Source: a candidate division Zixibacteria bacterium HGW-Zixibacteria-1 (GTDB taxonomy: Bacteria > Zixibacteria > MSB-5A5 > GN15 > PGXB01). From it: a stretch of 64,000 bases of DNA. The notes under the pieces are model-generated. The model was not told the origin of the DNA, ran no database searches, and saw only the letters and a list, made by a program, of their open reading frames with translations. Numbering within the stretch: the first letter of the stretch is position 1; every line of letters starts with the position of its first letter. Made by a program: the position numbers and the translations under genes. Shown in pieces: positions 23,895 through 33,113 of the stretch. Where the stretch lies: the NCBI GenBank assembly GCA_002838945.1, contig PGXB01000011.1, positions 22,012 to 86,011 on the forward strand, written 5' to 3'.

Positions 23895-26477
23895 ATGAGG
23901 CATACAGGATTTTTATCCCTGACATTTTTAATCTGGCTCATGTTTGGGACAGCGGGGGCTATGACTGTTGAACCATACATTAATCCCGCCTATTTGTGGG
24001 ATGATGGTGGAACAATGGCTATTCGGGCCGGCCAGAATTTCGAAATTGAGATCCAAATGGACAATCCTGATGGTTTCAGCAGGTCCGGAATGAGTATTCC
24101 GTTAAGATTTTATATGACCGGTGATGTTACCAGTTGGACAAACTTGGGATATGAAGGCGTCAACGGCTTTGAACAGGGAAGCTCATGGTGGGCACTGATT
24201 AACTTGTTCACCCCATTTAGCTGGGATGGCAATATTGCCGACACCATTAACTGGACAGGAAGCGGCATCTCGGGCATGCCGGATGGAGCGCCTATACTGA
24301 CTCGGCTCAAATACAAGTTCAATATTTCCGTCGAATTGTCGCAGGACGCCACCTTTTGTGTCGATTCCTGTTCCATACCAAATATGGTACCTCCCGGAAA
24401 GTTTGACTGGCTATTTGAGGATCCGTCACCCGGTTTTGGGGGTCCTTATTGCTGGCCGGTAAAGAGCAGCTGCCATGTACCGCAGTTTTCCAACTGCCCT
24501 ACGAGCGACATCAGTCAAGATTTTGACACTCAATTCACTTATGATTTTAATACCCCATTAGCCTTCGAGCCTGTCTTCAGTCTGATATCGGGCCCGGGGA
24601 GTATTAATCCTGCGACAGGCGTCTGGACATTCAATCCGACCTGTGATGATGTAGGTTCGCATGATGTGGTTGTGGGTCTGGTTGACAATTCATGTCCCAT
24701 TCCGCCAACGACCTGTGAGTTCACTATCACGGTAACCGACACTCCGCCGGTGATAAGCGGACCGTGCGGCGAAACCGCCCTGATTTACTCCGAAATGACA
24801 AATACCATAATTTTCGACGCCACTGATGCCGATATCGGGGACGTCATTACCTGGAATGTCACTGCTTATCCTCCACTTACCGGCGCTGTTTCAATAACTC
24901 AGGATGGGGTCTTATCCATTACGCCTGATATCACAGACGAGGGCACGGTAGCATTTGAAGTCTATGCGACCGATTGCTCCGGTCAAAGTACTATTTGTGA
25001 ATTTACTGCAGAAATTATCGGTATGAGTTTCTTTGCGATAAAAATCGAGAAGGTTCATGGCCAGCTTCAAGGGCACCATGCTTATGTGGATGTCATCAAT
25101 TCGGGAGGGGCGGAAATTCTCCATGGATTTGATTTTCTTATCGGTTACGATCCGTCGGCTCTGAATTTTGTGGCTGGAATGCCCGGTCCGTTATTTTCCA
25201 GACCGGGAACCTTTGAGTGGGAATATTTCACATACCGATATAATTATTTGGGTAATTGCGGCGCCGGCTGTCCCAGCGGAGTTCTCCGGGTCGTTGGTAT
25301 GGCAGAATATAATGACGGTGCGCATCACCCCAATTTGATGGTGCTGCCGTCTGATATGGTTCTGTTTACCCTGGATTTTCTTGTTTCCAGCGACTACAAT
25401 TTGGGCGGTATGTTCGTACCCATAAATTTCTTCTGGATGGACTGCGGCGATAATGCCATTGCGTTCCATTATAGAGGCGGCAATCCTCTGGATATTCAAA
25501 CGGGGTTTTCCAATATGGTTTTTCAGTATGGCGGGGGTACGATTTATGATCCATACCATGAAATAACCAATACCAATACCGGTTTTCCTACTTTTACCGG
25601 CGCCCAGGCAGACTGTTTCACCAATAATGATCCGACCAAGCCGGCACCGGTTCCATTCGTTAACTTATATGGCGGGGGAATTGATATTATTTCCCCGAAT
25701 GAGATCGATTTGCGGGCCGATGTCAACCTGAACGGTGTGGCTTATGAAATCGCCGATGCGGTCGTGTTTACCAATTATTTTATATATGGCCCGGCCGCTT
25801 TCACGGTCAACTTTGAAGGCCAAAAGGCGGCGACGGAAGTGAACGGTGATGGCATAGCGCTGACGGTTGCCGATCTGGTTTACCTGATTCGTGTCATTGT
25901 CGGGGATGCTCTTCCGCTTCCCAAAGTGGCGCCGGACATATTATTGAATGCCGTTGCGGACGGGCAGACGGTCACGCTTGATGCCGAAATAGGCGCCGCC
26001 TATTTTATCTTTGACGGCGTGGTCCCGGTGTCGCTGGGTGCAGATGCATCAGGGATGCAGTTGGCCGTCAACAGTGCCGACGGAAGAACGGTGGCGCTGC
26101 TGTACAGTTTTGAAAAGGATTTTACCGCTTCCGGTCAGGTCCTTAATACACCCGGAAATCTGGTCAGTGTGGAAGCGGCCGACTACAACGGCAATACCTT
26201 TAAAACGGCGATAGTTCCCGGCGGATTCAGCATCCGTAATTATCCTAATCCCTTCAATCCGGTCACAACTCTGGAAATGAGTCTGCCGGCTGCGAGCGAC
26301 TGGAATATCAGTTTATTCAATATTAACGGGCAAAGGGTCGCGTCATTCGACGGCCGCAGCGAGGCCGGTGTCGTCAGTGTCGTTTGGGATGCTTCAAAAT
26401 TTGCCTCGGGTATATATTTCTATCAGGCCCGGGCCGGAAATTTCTCGGCTACCGAGAAACTTATGTTAGTGAAATGA
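23895..26477 (+). CDS. Secreted cohesin/dockerin-like protein with C-terminal sorting domain
   Basis: 860 residues with a signal peptide (1-22). Two beta-sandwich regions (about 25-200 and 375-560) resemble cohesin-type domains, the second with HGFDFLIGYDPSALNFV. Between them are two immunoglobulin/cadherin-like modules ending in CEFTITV and CEFTAEI. A dockerin-like pair follows (RADVNLNGVAYEIADAVVFTNYF; TEVNGDGIALTVADLVYLIRVI). The last 85 residues form a beta domain opening with NYPNPFNPVTT and closing ASGIYFYQA...KLMLVK, the FCB-type C-terminal domain linked to type IX secretion or surface attachment. Having both cohesin-like and dockerin-like parts suggests self-assembly or a scaffold role; this is inference. 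Confidence 0.8.
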   Translation: MRHTGFLSLTFLIWLMFGTAGAMTVEPYINPAYLWDDGGTMAIRAGQNFEIEIQMDNPDGFSRSGMSIPLRFYMTGDVTSWTNLGYEGVNGFEQGSSWWALINLFTPFSWDGNIADTINWTGSGISGMPDGAPILTRLKYKFNISVELSQDATFCVDSCSIPNMVPPGKFDWLFEDPSPGFGGPYCWPVKSSCHVPQFSNCPTSDISQDFDTQFTYDFNTPLAFEPVFSLISGPGSINPATGVWTFNPTCDDVGSHDVVVGLVDNSCPIPPTTCEFTITVTDTPPVISGPCGETALIYSEMTNTIIFDATDADIGDVITWNVTAYPPLTGAVSITQDGVLSITPDITDEGTVAFEVYATDCSGQSTICEFTAEIIGMSFFAIKIEKVHGQLQGHHAYVDVINSGGAEILHGFDFLIGYDPSALNFVAGMPGPLFSRPGTFEWEYFTYRYNYLGNCGAGCPSGVLRVVGMAEYNDGAHHPNLMVLPSDMVLFTLDFLVSSDYNLGGMFVPINFFWMDCGDNAIAFHYRGGNPLDIQTGFSNMVFQYGGGTIYDPYHEITNTNTGFPTFTGAQADCFTNNDPTKPAPVPFVNLYGGGIDIISPNEIDLRADVNLNGVAYEIADAVVFTNYFIYGPAAFTVNFEGQKAATEVNGDGIALTVADLVYLIRVIVGDALPLPKVAPDILLNAVADGQTVTLDAEIGAAYFIFDGVVPVSLGADASGMQLAVNSADGRTVALLYSFEKDFTASGQVLNTPGNLVSVEAADYNGNTFKTAIVPGGFSIRNYPNPFNPVTTLEMSLPAASDWNISLFNINGQRVASFDGRSEAGVVSVVWDASKFASGIYFYQARAGNFSATEKLMLVK

Positions 26478-26502
26478 AGCGAATATAATCAGCTAACATG
26501 CT

Positions 26503-26535
26503 AAAGGACAGCCACTTCGGCTGTCCTTTTTTATA
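26503..26535 (+). terminator. Rho-independent terminator
   Basis: AAAGGACAGCC and GGCTGTCCTTT form an 11-bp stem with a 5-base loop, followed by TTT. It lies between convergent genes and may serve both. Confidence 0.85.
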
Positions 26536-26545
26536 TTTTTGGATT

Positions 26546-28831
26546 TTAATATTCGACCAGTTCGGTTGCGGCCCGGACGACATGTTTCGTCATAGGCAAA
26601 CAGATTTCATCGCCGTCAAGGCCGTAGGCCACGCGGCAGTCCTGGGCATGGAGAACCCTGATGGGCGCGTCAAGATAATCGAACCAATGTTCCGAAATAT
26701 AGGCTGAGATGGTTGGTCCGACACCGCCATAAAATCGGTCCTCGGAGACAATTAACACCCGGGAACAGTCTTTCACATTTTGACCAATCGTCTCCCAATC
26801 AACCGGCTTGACCGTGCGAAGATCAATAACCCGTGCCTTGATGCCGTTCTTGGCAAGCAATTCAGCGGCTTTGAGGGACATGGGAGCCTGAATACCGTAA
26901 CTGATTATCAGCACATCTTCGTTTTCGCTATTATATACTTTGGCGCTGCCAAATGGGATCAACTCATCGATTGGAGGGAATTTGGCCAGAATATTGTAGC
27001 CTTCCCAGTCGCGGCGGTTATACAGCGCCACCGCTTCGCAATGCAACACCGGATCACCGGAGACAAAGGCGGTTCTCAGGAGGCCGACCGAATCGGCAGA
27101 ATTAGAGGGGATCAGGACATGAAGCCCCGGAATATTTATGAATGCCCCAAGGTTGGCTTCGGAGTGCCACATGGCCCCGGCGCCCTGTTTGTAGCCGCCA
27201 TAGGAGGTCCTGATAATCATCGGCATCCTGACTTTGGCATTGGATCTCTGGTAGGCGGTGGCGATACGATCCTTCAATTGCTGATAGCCTGGTGACATAT
27301 AGTCAATGAACTGTATTTCCGGAAAAGGAAGGCGCCCCTGGTAGGCATGACCGATGGCGCGTCCAAGGATACCGGCCTCGTCGAGCGGGGTATTAAAGAC
27401 ACGCTTGGGGCCAAAGGCTCTTTGAAGACTCTGTGTGGTCAGGAAAACGCCGCCTTTACCTCTGAGATTGTCGAGAACTTTCGAACCTTTGGCAAAGGAT
27501 TCGACCGGGAAATCGGCAACATCTTCGCCGAACAGGATCGTGTCATCAGACATTATAAACAGATCGAACAGGGTATAATTTATCGCTTTACGGAGCGTCA
27601 TCGGAGGCTGATCTTCCGGCAAGGTCATAGTGTCAAAAATGCCGCGTTCATAAAACTCAAGATATTTGTCAATTCTATGCCGACGCTTATTTTCGACCAG
27701 TTTTTTCCATCGATCTTCGGCCTTATTCCGATCGTAGCTGTAAACTTTGCCGAGAACATCACGGGGCGTTTTATATTTTATATCGGCGGTTACCTCATTG
27801 GAGACGCGTCGTACCTCTTCATCAACTTCATCGAAGATGCCGACCAGTTCCTCGGGGGTAAAGAGACCATCTTCCACGAAAGTTTCCGCCGTTTTGCGTA
27901 ATGGATCATTGGTAATATGATAGTCCTGCTGCTGCAATTCCATGTAATGTGACTGATCGTCGGAAGCGGAATGAGATTCCAGCCTGACAACGGTTATATT
28001 AAGCAACGCGGGTCCCTTACCGGAACGGACATATTCAGCCGCGGCTTTAACTTCTTTGATTGACTCTTTGATATCGGTCCCGTTAAAGCTCTTAATTAAC
28101 AGCCCGAAGCGCTTGAATCCTTCGAAACAAGTGGTCGGATTGCCCTCCGGAAACTGCTCGTTGACACTGGTGGCAATGGCCCAGCCACAGTTATAAATGG
28201 CAAAAATGTTGGGTGTTGACCCGAAGGCGGAATAAAAAACGGCTCGTCCGAATTCGGGGGAAGAGGTCGAACCTTCACCGATGGCGCAATAGACGACCGA
28301 GTCGGACTTAAATCGACCGCCGGGGAATTCCGAATCGTCGCTGATCGGCAACTTATTTTTGATGGCGTCTCCGAGGCCGGCGGCCTCGAGAGCATGGGAA
28401 CCGGTGGGTGAAGCCTGCGGGAGGATTGACAATTCGGGGTAATTGGAATGCGACGGCTGCAACATGCCGCCGGTGACCTGGTTGCGGACATCACCGACCG
28501 CTTCCATTATTTTTTCACTTATAGCAACGCCCCGATGCATATCAAAGGCCTTGTTCCGGTAATAGCCGACATGCGGATCTGTCGGTCGGAGAATTTCGGC
28601 TGCCACTACATCTATAAGCTCTTTACCGCCGCATCCGATGACAAATTTGCAGACGCCTTTCCTCAGAAGCAGCTTTTCCTCAAGCTCTATTCGTCTCGCC
28701 AGAACCATCGAGCGATACATCTTCTGCAGAATATTCCGGGTTAACCCGCCATACTCCTCGAAATCAATATTTTTTTTGCTTTTGGGCGGAGGCAATTGTC
28801 CGACCCAATCCCTGACCTCATAATATGCCAA
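26546..28831 (-). CDS. Fused alpha-beta 2-oxoacid dehydrogenase E1
   Basis: 761 residues from a TTG at 28831, chosen because GGAGG stands 6 bases upstream; the open frame reaches further up but without a site. The alpha half (about 30-400) has the thiamine-pyrophosphate parts MYRSMVLARRIELEEKLL, the IGEGSTSSPEFGRAVFYSA loop and NCGWAIATSVNEQ; the beta half (about 430-760) has FGEDVADF, FNTPLDEAGILGRAIGHA and GGYKQGAGAMWHS. E1 decarboxylates a 2-oxoacid and loads lipoyl-E2. The fused form is common for branched-chain or pyruvate type complexes; which acid is used cannot be told. No E2 or E3 gene is in the window. Confidence 0.9.
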   Translation of the reverse strand: MAYYEVRDWVGQLPPPKSKKNIDFEEYGGLTRNILQKMYRSMVLARRIELEEKLLLRKGVCKFVIGCGGKELIDVVAAEILRPTDPHVGYYRNKAFDMHRGVAISEKIMEAVGDVRNQVTGGMLQPSHSNYPELSILPQASPTGSHALEAAGLGDAIKNKLPISDDSEFPGGRFKSDSVVYCAIGEGSTSSPEFGRAVFYSAFGSTPNIFAIYNCGWAIATSVNEQFPEGNPTTCFEGFKRFGLLIKSFNGTDIKESIKEVKAAAEYVRSGKGPALLNITVVRLESHSASDDQSHYMELQQQDYHITNDPLRKTAETFVEDGLFTPEELVGIFDEVDEEVRRVSNEVTADIKYKTPRDVLGKVYSYDRNKAEDRWKKLVENKRRHRIDKYLEFYERGIFDTMTLPEDQPPMTLRKAINYTLFDLFIMSDDTILFGEDVADFPVESFAKGSKVLDNLRGKGGVFLTTQSLQRAFGPKRVFNTPLDEAGILGRAIGHAYQGRLPFPEIQFIDYMSPGYQQLKDRIATAYQRSNAKVRMPMIIRTSYGGYKQGAGAMWHSEANLGAFINIPGLHVLIPSNSADSVGLLRTAFVSGDPVLHCEAVALYNRRDWEGYNILAKFPPIDELIPFGSAKVYNSENEDVLIISYGIQAPMSLKAAELLAKNGIKARVIDLRTVKPVDWETIGQNVKDCSRVLIVSEDRFYGGVGPTISAYISEHWFDYLDAPIRVLHAQDCRVAYGLDGDEICLPMTKHVVRAATELVEY

Positions 28832-28960
28832 CTTTATCCTCCATAGCGACTTTCCGAACTTAAGAAAATTATACGGCAATGGGTAAATGTATATTGGCCG
28901 CAAAAGGTTGTAAAGGGGAAAAGTGATCTTGAGAAACAGCCCGGTTTTTTGATTTAAAGA

Positions 28961-29003
28961 GAAAAACGCCCTCATCGGCAGAAACAATCGACAATGAGGG
29001 CGT
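28961..29003 (-). terminator. Terminator of the beta-barrel protein gene
   Basis: ACGCCCTCAT (28966-28975) and ATGAGGGCGT (28994-29003) pair over an 18-base loop. On the minus strand the stem is followed by TTTTT, 7 bases after the stop at 29011. Confidence 0.75.
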
Positions 29004-29010
29004 AAATATT

Positions 29011-29928
29011 CTAAAAATTATAGACAAAATCAATAATAGGAAAACCGATTGCAGGCATATCTTCGCCGAAAGTATTGAAGAATCCAAGATCGATGGACAT
29101 TTGTTCGCCAAACAATCTGACGCCATATGAAATTAACGGATTATCGGTGCCAGGGAAGACCCAGTTCTCGCTGACAAAAGCGGCCCTTCGAGCGAAACGA
29201 TATTCGCCGCCGACCATTACCGCCGGTTTGTCAGCCAACTCGTCATCGACAAAACCATAACCGAGACCAAAAGAAATGCTCTTATCGGGCGTGCCATATG
29301 TCCCCGTACCGAATATAATGCCGACGGCCATGGCATCATCATTATCCCAATCATATGCTTTGGGAATTCTGAAAATTAATCCGCTCACGGCCAGGCTGAA
29401 GTTCTCAACGGCAGCGACTCCTATTTTCGGTGTAAAATACATTATTTGCTTGTCAATATCGATTCCGGGGATAATTGTTATTCCTGCACCCATAGTAATA
29501 TTATCAGTTATTCCATAAGCAACACTGGGAAAGAATATATAGATGTCATTAAAATATCCTTCGCCTTTTCTCAACATGCGTCCGGTGGGTGATAGAAACA
29601 TCCTAGTCTGATTGGGGTTGGGAAACCAATAGGTGCCTTCCTTCAGGGAACTTGAGGCAATTTCACGGATTTCTTTGATATCGCTGATTTTGATATCCGT
29701 GGTTCCAAGTTCCGATTGGAATACAACCTCATCATCTTTTATTTCCAAAATGCGGCCCATCATCTGCGAACCGCCCCTGGAAATAATAATCTGAGTGACT
29801 CCTTCTTCGGGTAATCTCAATTCTCCCTTGTAATTGCCCTTTTCTCCGGCCGATATGATGGAACAAGCCAAAATTAGCAGCAAAAAGGCCAGCAAAGTTG
29901 TCTTTCTGACGAAGACGGATTTTTTCAT
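29011..29928 (-). CDS. Probable outer-membrane beta-barrel protein
   Basis: 305 residues with a signal peptide (to about residue 27, ending in ISAGEK). A short beta-rich region (about 35-95) with QIIISRGGSQMMGRILEIKDDEVVFQSELGTTDIKISDI looks like an SH3/LSM-like fold that would bind at the membrane edge. From about 105 on, alternating hydrophobic/aromatic strands and a final aromatic residue (…DFVYNF) are typical of an outer-membrane barrel. No named family recognised. It is alone, with its own terminator. Confidence 0.6.
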   Translation of the reverse strand: MKKSVFVRKTTLLAFLLLILACSIISAGEKGNYKGELRLPEEGVTQIIISRGGSQMMGRILEIKDDEVVFQSELGTTDIKISDIKEIREIASSSLKEGTYWFPNPNQTRMFLSPTGRMLRKGEGYFNDIYIFFPSVAYGITDNITMGAGITIIPGIDIDKQIMYFTPKIGVAAVENFSLAVSGLIFRIPKAYDWDNDDAMAVGIIFGTGTYGTPDKSISFGLGYGFVDDELADKPAVMVGGEYRFARRAAFVSENWVFPGTDNPLISYGVRLFGEQMSIDLGFFNTFGEDMPAIGFPIIDFVYNF

Positions 29929-30029
29929 GGCGGTATCTCCCAGAAATTAAATTTGTGTATTAAGAACTTAGCCGTTGATAATTATGAAATTACTATTGAT
30001 CCTCCATCCTGTAATTCTTGACAAATCGT

Positions 30030-30058
30030 TGATTTTTATTAATTTGTACTAATAATAT
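30030..30058 (+). promoter_or_regulatory. Possible promoter of the C25-like peptidase gene
   Basis: TTGATT (30030-30035) and TAATAT (30053-30058) with a 17-base spacer, about 80 bases before the ATG. A TTGACA at 30018 has no well placed -10. Confidence 0.3.
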
Positions 30059-30138
30059 GCATTCGGGAGACTTCTGCCGCAAGCAAAAAAACCGGCTTAT
30101 TTGAAAATATTTCGACTGCTAAAGAGAGGCTTTGGATA

Positions 30139-31917
30139 ATGTTGACAAATAAAAAAATAACAACTGCGGCTGTTTTTTCAGCGATCGTATTCTTTTCATT
30201 TCTTATTGGCATTCCTGCTTATTCATCGGACAGTTTTGATATTAATGATTCTCAAGCACGGCTTGAGTACCAACGCTCGATTCCGATTACAAGCTGGCCG
30301 GCGCATATCGGCGGCCATCCAACCGGTTTTGCCGAATGGCGGGCCATAACAGGTGATCCCGGCCCATTCCTGGTCGATTTAGTCAAGAGAAGTTCATCGG
30401 CAGTTAAAGGTGATGCCGGAACCTTTTGCATTTTCGTCAATAATAGTCTCTATCCTTTAATCCAGGGTTCACTTGATACATATATTAGTGATCTCAATAT
30501 TGACGGCTATGAAGTTAAGCTCTATCAGACATCAGGCGGCACAGTTCAAAATTTCAGACAATTTCTCATTGATGAGTACAACGACGGCATGGTCGGTTAT
30601 AATTTAATAGGAGATTTTCCGGTGCCATGGTACGAAACAAATTGCTGGGAAAGCTATGATTCATTTCCGATTGATTTATATTATATGGATCTGGACGGTA
30701 TCTGGCAGGACACCGATGCAAACGGGCTTTTCGATTCGCATACCGGCGACCTGGGGCCGGAGGTCTGGATGGGACGATTGACCGCGTCACCGATGACTCT
30801 CTATGGCGCCACTGAGGCAGGCCTCATTAACAATTATTTTGCCAAAAATCACAGCTATCGCACAGGGCAGCACTTTCTGAGTAATCGAGGGCTGGCTTAC
30901 ATAGATGACGACTGGGCCTATTGGGACCTGGAATGGGGCGGTGCCGTCGGTATGGTTTATGACAGCATGGTGATTATTTCCGACGGGGCGGCAACGATTG
31001 CGACCGATTATGAGCACCGCCTGACCGAAAATTATGAATCCATTTTGCTCTGTGCTCACTCCTGGCCGAACGGCCACTCCTTCAAAATAGGCGATCAGTG
31101 GACCGGCGGCGACACTTATGTCCATGAGGTAATTACAATCGATCCGGTCGCGCATTTTTATAATATGTTCGCCTGTTCCAACGGCCGTTATGTCGAATAC
31201 GATTATATGACAGGGTGGTATATATTCTGCAACAGCCACGGGCTGGCCTCGATTGGCAGTTCCAAGACCGGTTCGATGCTTTATTTCGAATATTTTTACG
31301 GGCCCTTCAGTCAGGGGCGGACTGTCGGGGAGGCCTTTTATGACTGGTTCGGAACAATCGCCGGCTGGGGATTTCCGCAGGATGATATCTGCTGGTTTTA
31401 CGGCATGACACTCTGCGGCGACCCGACCTTGAAACACCTCGAGCCCGCTGCGGTTGCCATTATTACCGAGTCGCTCGGCGAAGGTGAGTTGAATATGGCC
31501 TACTGCGACACGGTTGAAGCCAACGGCGGAACCCCGCCATATGTTTTTACGATGGCAAGCGGCGCTCTGCCGGGGGGCGTTTCTCTTGACAGCCTGACTG
31601 GAATCATTGAGGGCTCCTGCGATCAAGCGGGGACATTTGCGTGCGATATTCAGGTGCATGATTCCGGTATCCCGATTCAGACTGACTTGAAGCATTACAG
31701 CATCAAGATTGGTTATATCTGCGGCGACGTCAACGGCGATCATCTGGTTAATATTCTCGATGTGACTTATCTCGTCAGTTTCCTGTACAAGGGCGGATCG
31801 GAGCCGCAGAATACGATGGCGGCCGACGTCGATGGATCAGGGGCGGTTAATCTGCTCGATGTTACGCGGATGATTGCATATTTATATAAAAGCGGCTCAC
31901 CTCTGGAGTGTTTATAG
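30139..31917 (+). CDS. Secreted C25/caspase-fold peptidase with dockerin-like tail
   Basis: 592 residues with a signal peptide (to about 30). Residues about 90-430 look like a gingipain-type (C25, clan CD) peptidase: a hydrophobic strand into LLCAHSWPNGHSF (candidate catalytic His307 or His313), then strand YNMFACSNGRYVEYD with the candidate nucleophile Cys346, and a late GLASIGSSKTGSM segment. Residues about 445-520 form a putative immunoglobulin module (GTPPYVFTMASGALPGGVSL). The tail (525-592) is a dockerin-like pair: GDVNGDHLVNILDVTYLVSFLY and ADVDGSGAVNLLDVTRMIAYLY. Unlike Bacteroidetes gingipains it lacks the C-terminal sorting domain, so attachment may go through the dockerin. Catalytic residues are predicted, not proven. 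Confidence 0.72.
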   Translation: MLTNKKITTAAVFSAIVFFSFLIGIPAYSSDSFDINDSQARLEYQRSIPITSWPAHIGGHPTGFAEWRAITGDPGPFLVDLVKRSSSAVKGDAGTFCIFVNNSLYPLIQGSLDTYISDLNIDGYEVKLYQTSGGTVQNFRQFLIDEYNDGMVGYNLIGDFPVPWYETNCWESYDSFPIDLYYMDLDGIWQDTDANGLFDSHTGDLGPEVWMGRLTASPMTLYGATEAGLINNYFAKNHSYRTGQHFLSNRGLAYIDDDWAYWDLEWGGAVGMVYDSMVIISDGAATIATDYEHRLTENYESILLCAHSWPNGHSFKIGDQWTGGDTYVHEVITIDPVAHFYNMFACSNGRYVEYDYMTGWYIFCNSHGLASIGSSKTGSMLYFEYFYGPFSQGRTVGEAFYDWFGTIAGWGFPQDDICWFYGMTLCGDPTLKHLEPAAVAIITESLGEGELNMAYCDTVEANGGTPPYVFTMASGALPGGVSLDSLTGIIEGSCDQAGTFACDIQVHDSGIPIQTDLKHYSIKIGYICGDVNGDHLVNILDVTYLVSFLYKGGSEPQNTMAADVDGSGAVNLLDVTRMIAYLYKSGSPLECL

Positions 31918-31967
31918 ATTATTTTCCGCACGGCGCGGGATTGTTTTTCTTTTTGAGCGATACATCC

Positions 31968-32798
31968 ATGCTTAAAATTGCGGAAATGACCGAGGCTGAT
32001 ATCCGGTTCGCCGTCAATATGACGGATATCGAGCAGTGGGGTTATCTGCCGGAAGACTTCCATAAGCTGATTCTCTTTGAACCGGGCGGATGCTTTGTGG
32101 CGTGGCTGGACAACCAGCCGGTCGGGATGATTACCTCGACATCTTATGATAAATATGCCTTTATAGGATCTTTGATTGTCAGGAATGAAAACCGGGGAGA
32201 GGGCATCGGTGAAGCTCTGATAAATCAGGCGATTGCCCATTTGACGGCAAAAGGAATCGAGACAATCGAACTTGACGGCGTCTTTGCGGCGGTTGCGCTC
32301 TACCGAAGACTCGGCTTCAGGGACAAATATTTATCGCTGCGCTTTGCGAGAAATGCCTCGGATGAATACGGCGAGTTGTTTCCCTGCCCTCTCGACAAAG
32401 CCGATGAGGTAATCGCTTTCGATAAGAAAATTACCGGTCTTGACCGATCACGAATGCTGGAACTTTATTTTACTGAGACGCACAATTCGATTTATGCCAT
32501 AATCGAAGATAGTGTTGAAGCTTATGCACTGGTTCGCAAACGGGCGGGCGGCGTCTTTGCTGTCGGTCCGCTGGTGGCGGAAAATCAAATGTATGCCGAG
32601 TCGCTTCTTCAGGCCATTCTCAAAAAATACGGTACCAGGAATCTTGTCATAGGTGTCCCGGCGTTGAATTCAGGATTTGTCGATATTCTTCACGAAAACG
32701 GTTTCTATTATAAGCTTCCATCGCTCAGAATGTATCGCGGCAAAAAGATCGACTATGAGCGAAATATCTACGGCATCTTATCTGCTGAAAAGGGCTAG
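31968..32798 (+). CDS. Tandem GNAT-type acetyltransferase
   Basis: 276 residues from the ATG at 31968 (the frame is open from 31908 but the added residues look non-coding and overlap the previous stop). The N-terminal GNAT half has the acetyl-CoA loop VRNENRGEGIGEALINQAIAH and VALYRRLGFRDKY; the C-terminal half repeats the fold with AVGPLVAENQMYAESLLQAIL but lacks the acetyl-CoA loop. Such double-GNAT proteins of unknown substrate are common. It is not clearly linked to the peptidase upstream. Confidence 0.8.
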   Translation: MLKIAEMTEADIRFAVNMTDIEQWGYLPEDFHKLILFEPGGCFVAWLDNQPVGMITSTSYDKYAFIGSLIVRNENRGEGIGEALINQAIAHLTAKGIETIELDGVFAAVALYRRLGFRDKYLSLRFARNASDEYGELFPCPLDKADEVIAFDKKITGLDRSRMLELYFTETHNSIYAIIEDSVEAYALVRKRAGGVFAVGPLVAENQMYAESLLQAILKKYGTRNLVIGVPALNSGFVDILHENGFYYKLPSLRMYRGKKIDYERNIYGILSAEKG

Positions 32799-32839
32799 CC
32801 CTGCTTATAAATCAATATTTACTCGATCAAAATAAAAAG

Positions 32840-32912
32840 AGCCACCGAGCGGGATCGAACCGCTGACCTGCTGATTACGAATCAGCTGCTCTACCAGCTG
32901 AGCTACGGTGGC
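32840..32912 (-). tRNA. tRNA-Thr (anticodon CGT)
   Basis: A 73-base cloverleaf on the minus strand: acceptor GCCACCG/CGGTGGC, D-arm GCTC...GAGC, anticodon stem GCTGA/TCAGC with loop TTCGTAA, T-arm with TTCGATC. The discriminator base is T, and CCA is not encoded. Confidence 0.95.
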
Positions 32913-33047
32913 TTTAATAGCTTGGCGGACGGAAATATATACGAAATTTTGAATTTGTAAATATAAATTTTCGGCTAATAAATGGTTATTATTATCATGT
33001 GAAGGAAATATTATGCTCTTAAGTATGGCTGAATTGGGGAAAAATCC

Positions 33048-33078
33048 TTGACAAAAATGGGAATTTCGGGGATATTAT
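33048..33078 (+). promoter_or_regulatory. Candidate promoter of the small dockerin protein gene
   Basis: TTGACA at 33048-33053 followed 17 to 19 bases later by GATATTATAA. The sequence after the -10 (GTG) resembles that of the promoter at 23692, upstream of another secreted dockerin-type gene. Confidence 0.45.
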
Positions 33079-33113
33079 AAGTGAGTCTAATGGTCTATTT
33101 TTGGAGGGAAAAC

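Noticed and set aside
28832..28987. Longer N-terminus of the fused E1
   Set aside because: The TTG at 28831 has GGAGG at the right distance; the upstream part has no site and no homology to E1 starts.
31908..31967. Longer start for the tandem GNAT gene
   Set aside because: The added residues overlap the peptidase stop, have no ribosome site and do not extend the GNAT fold.
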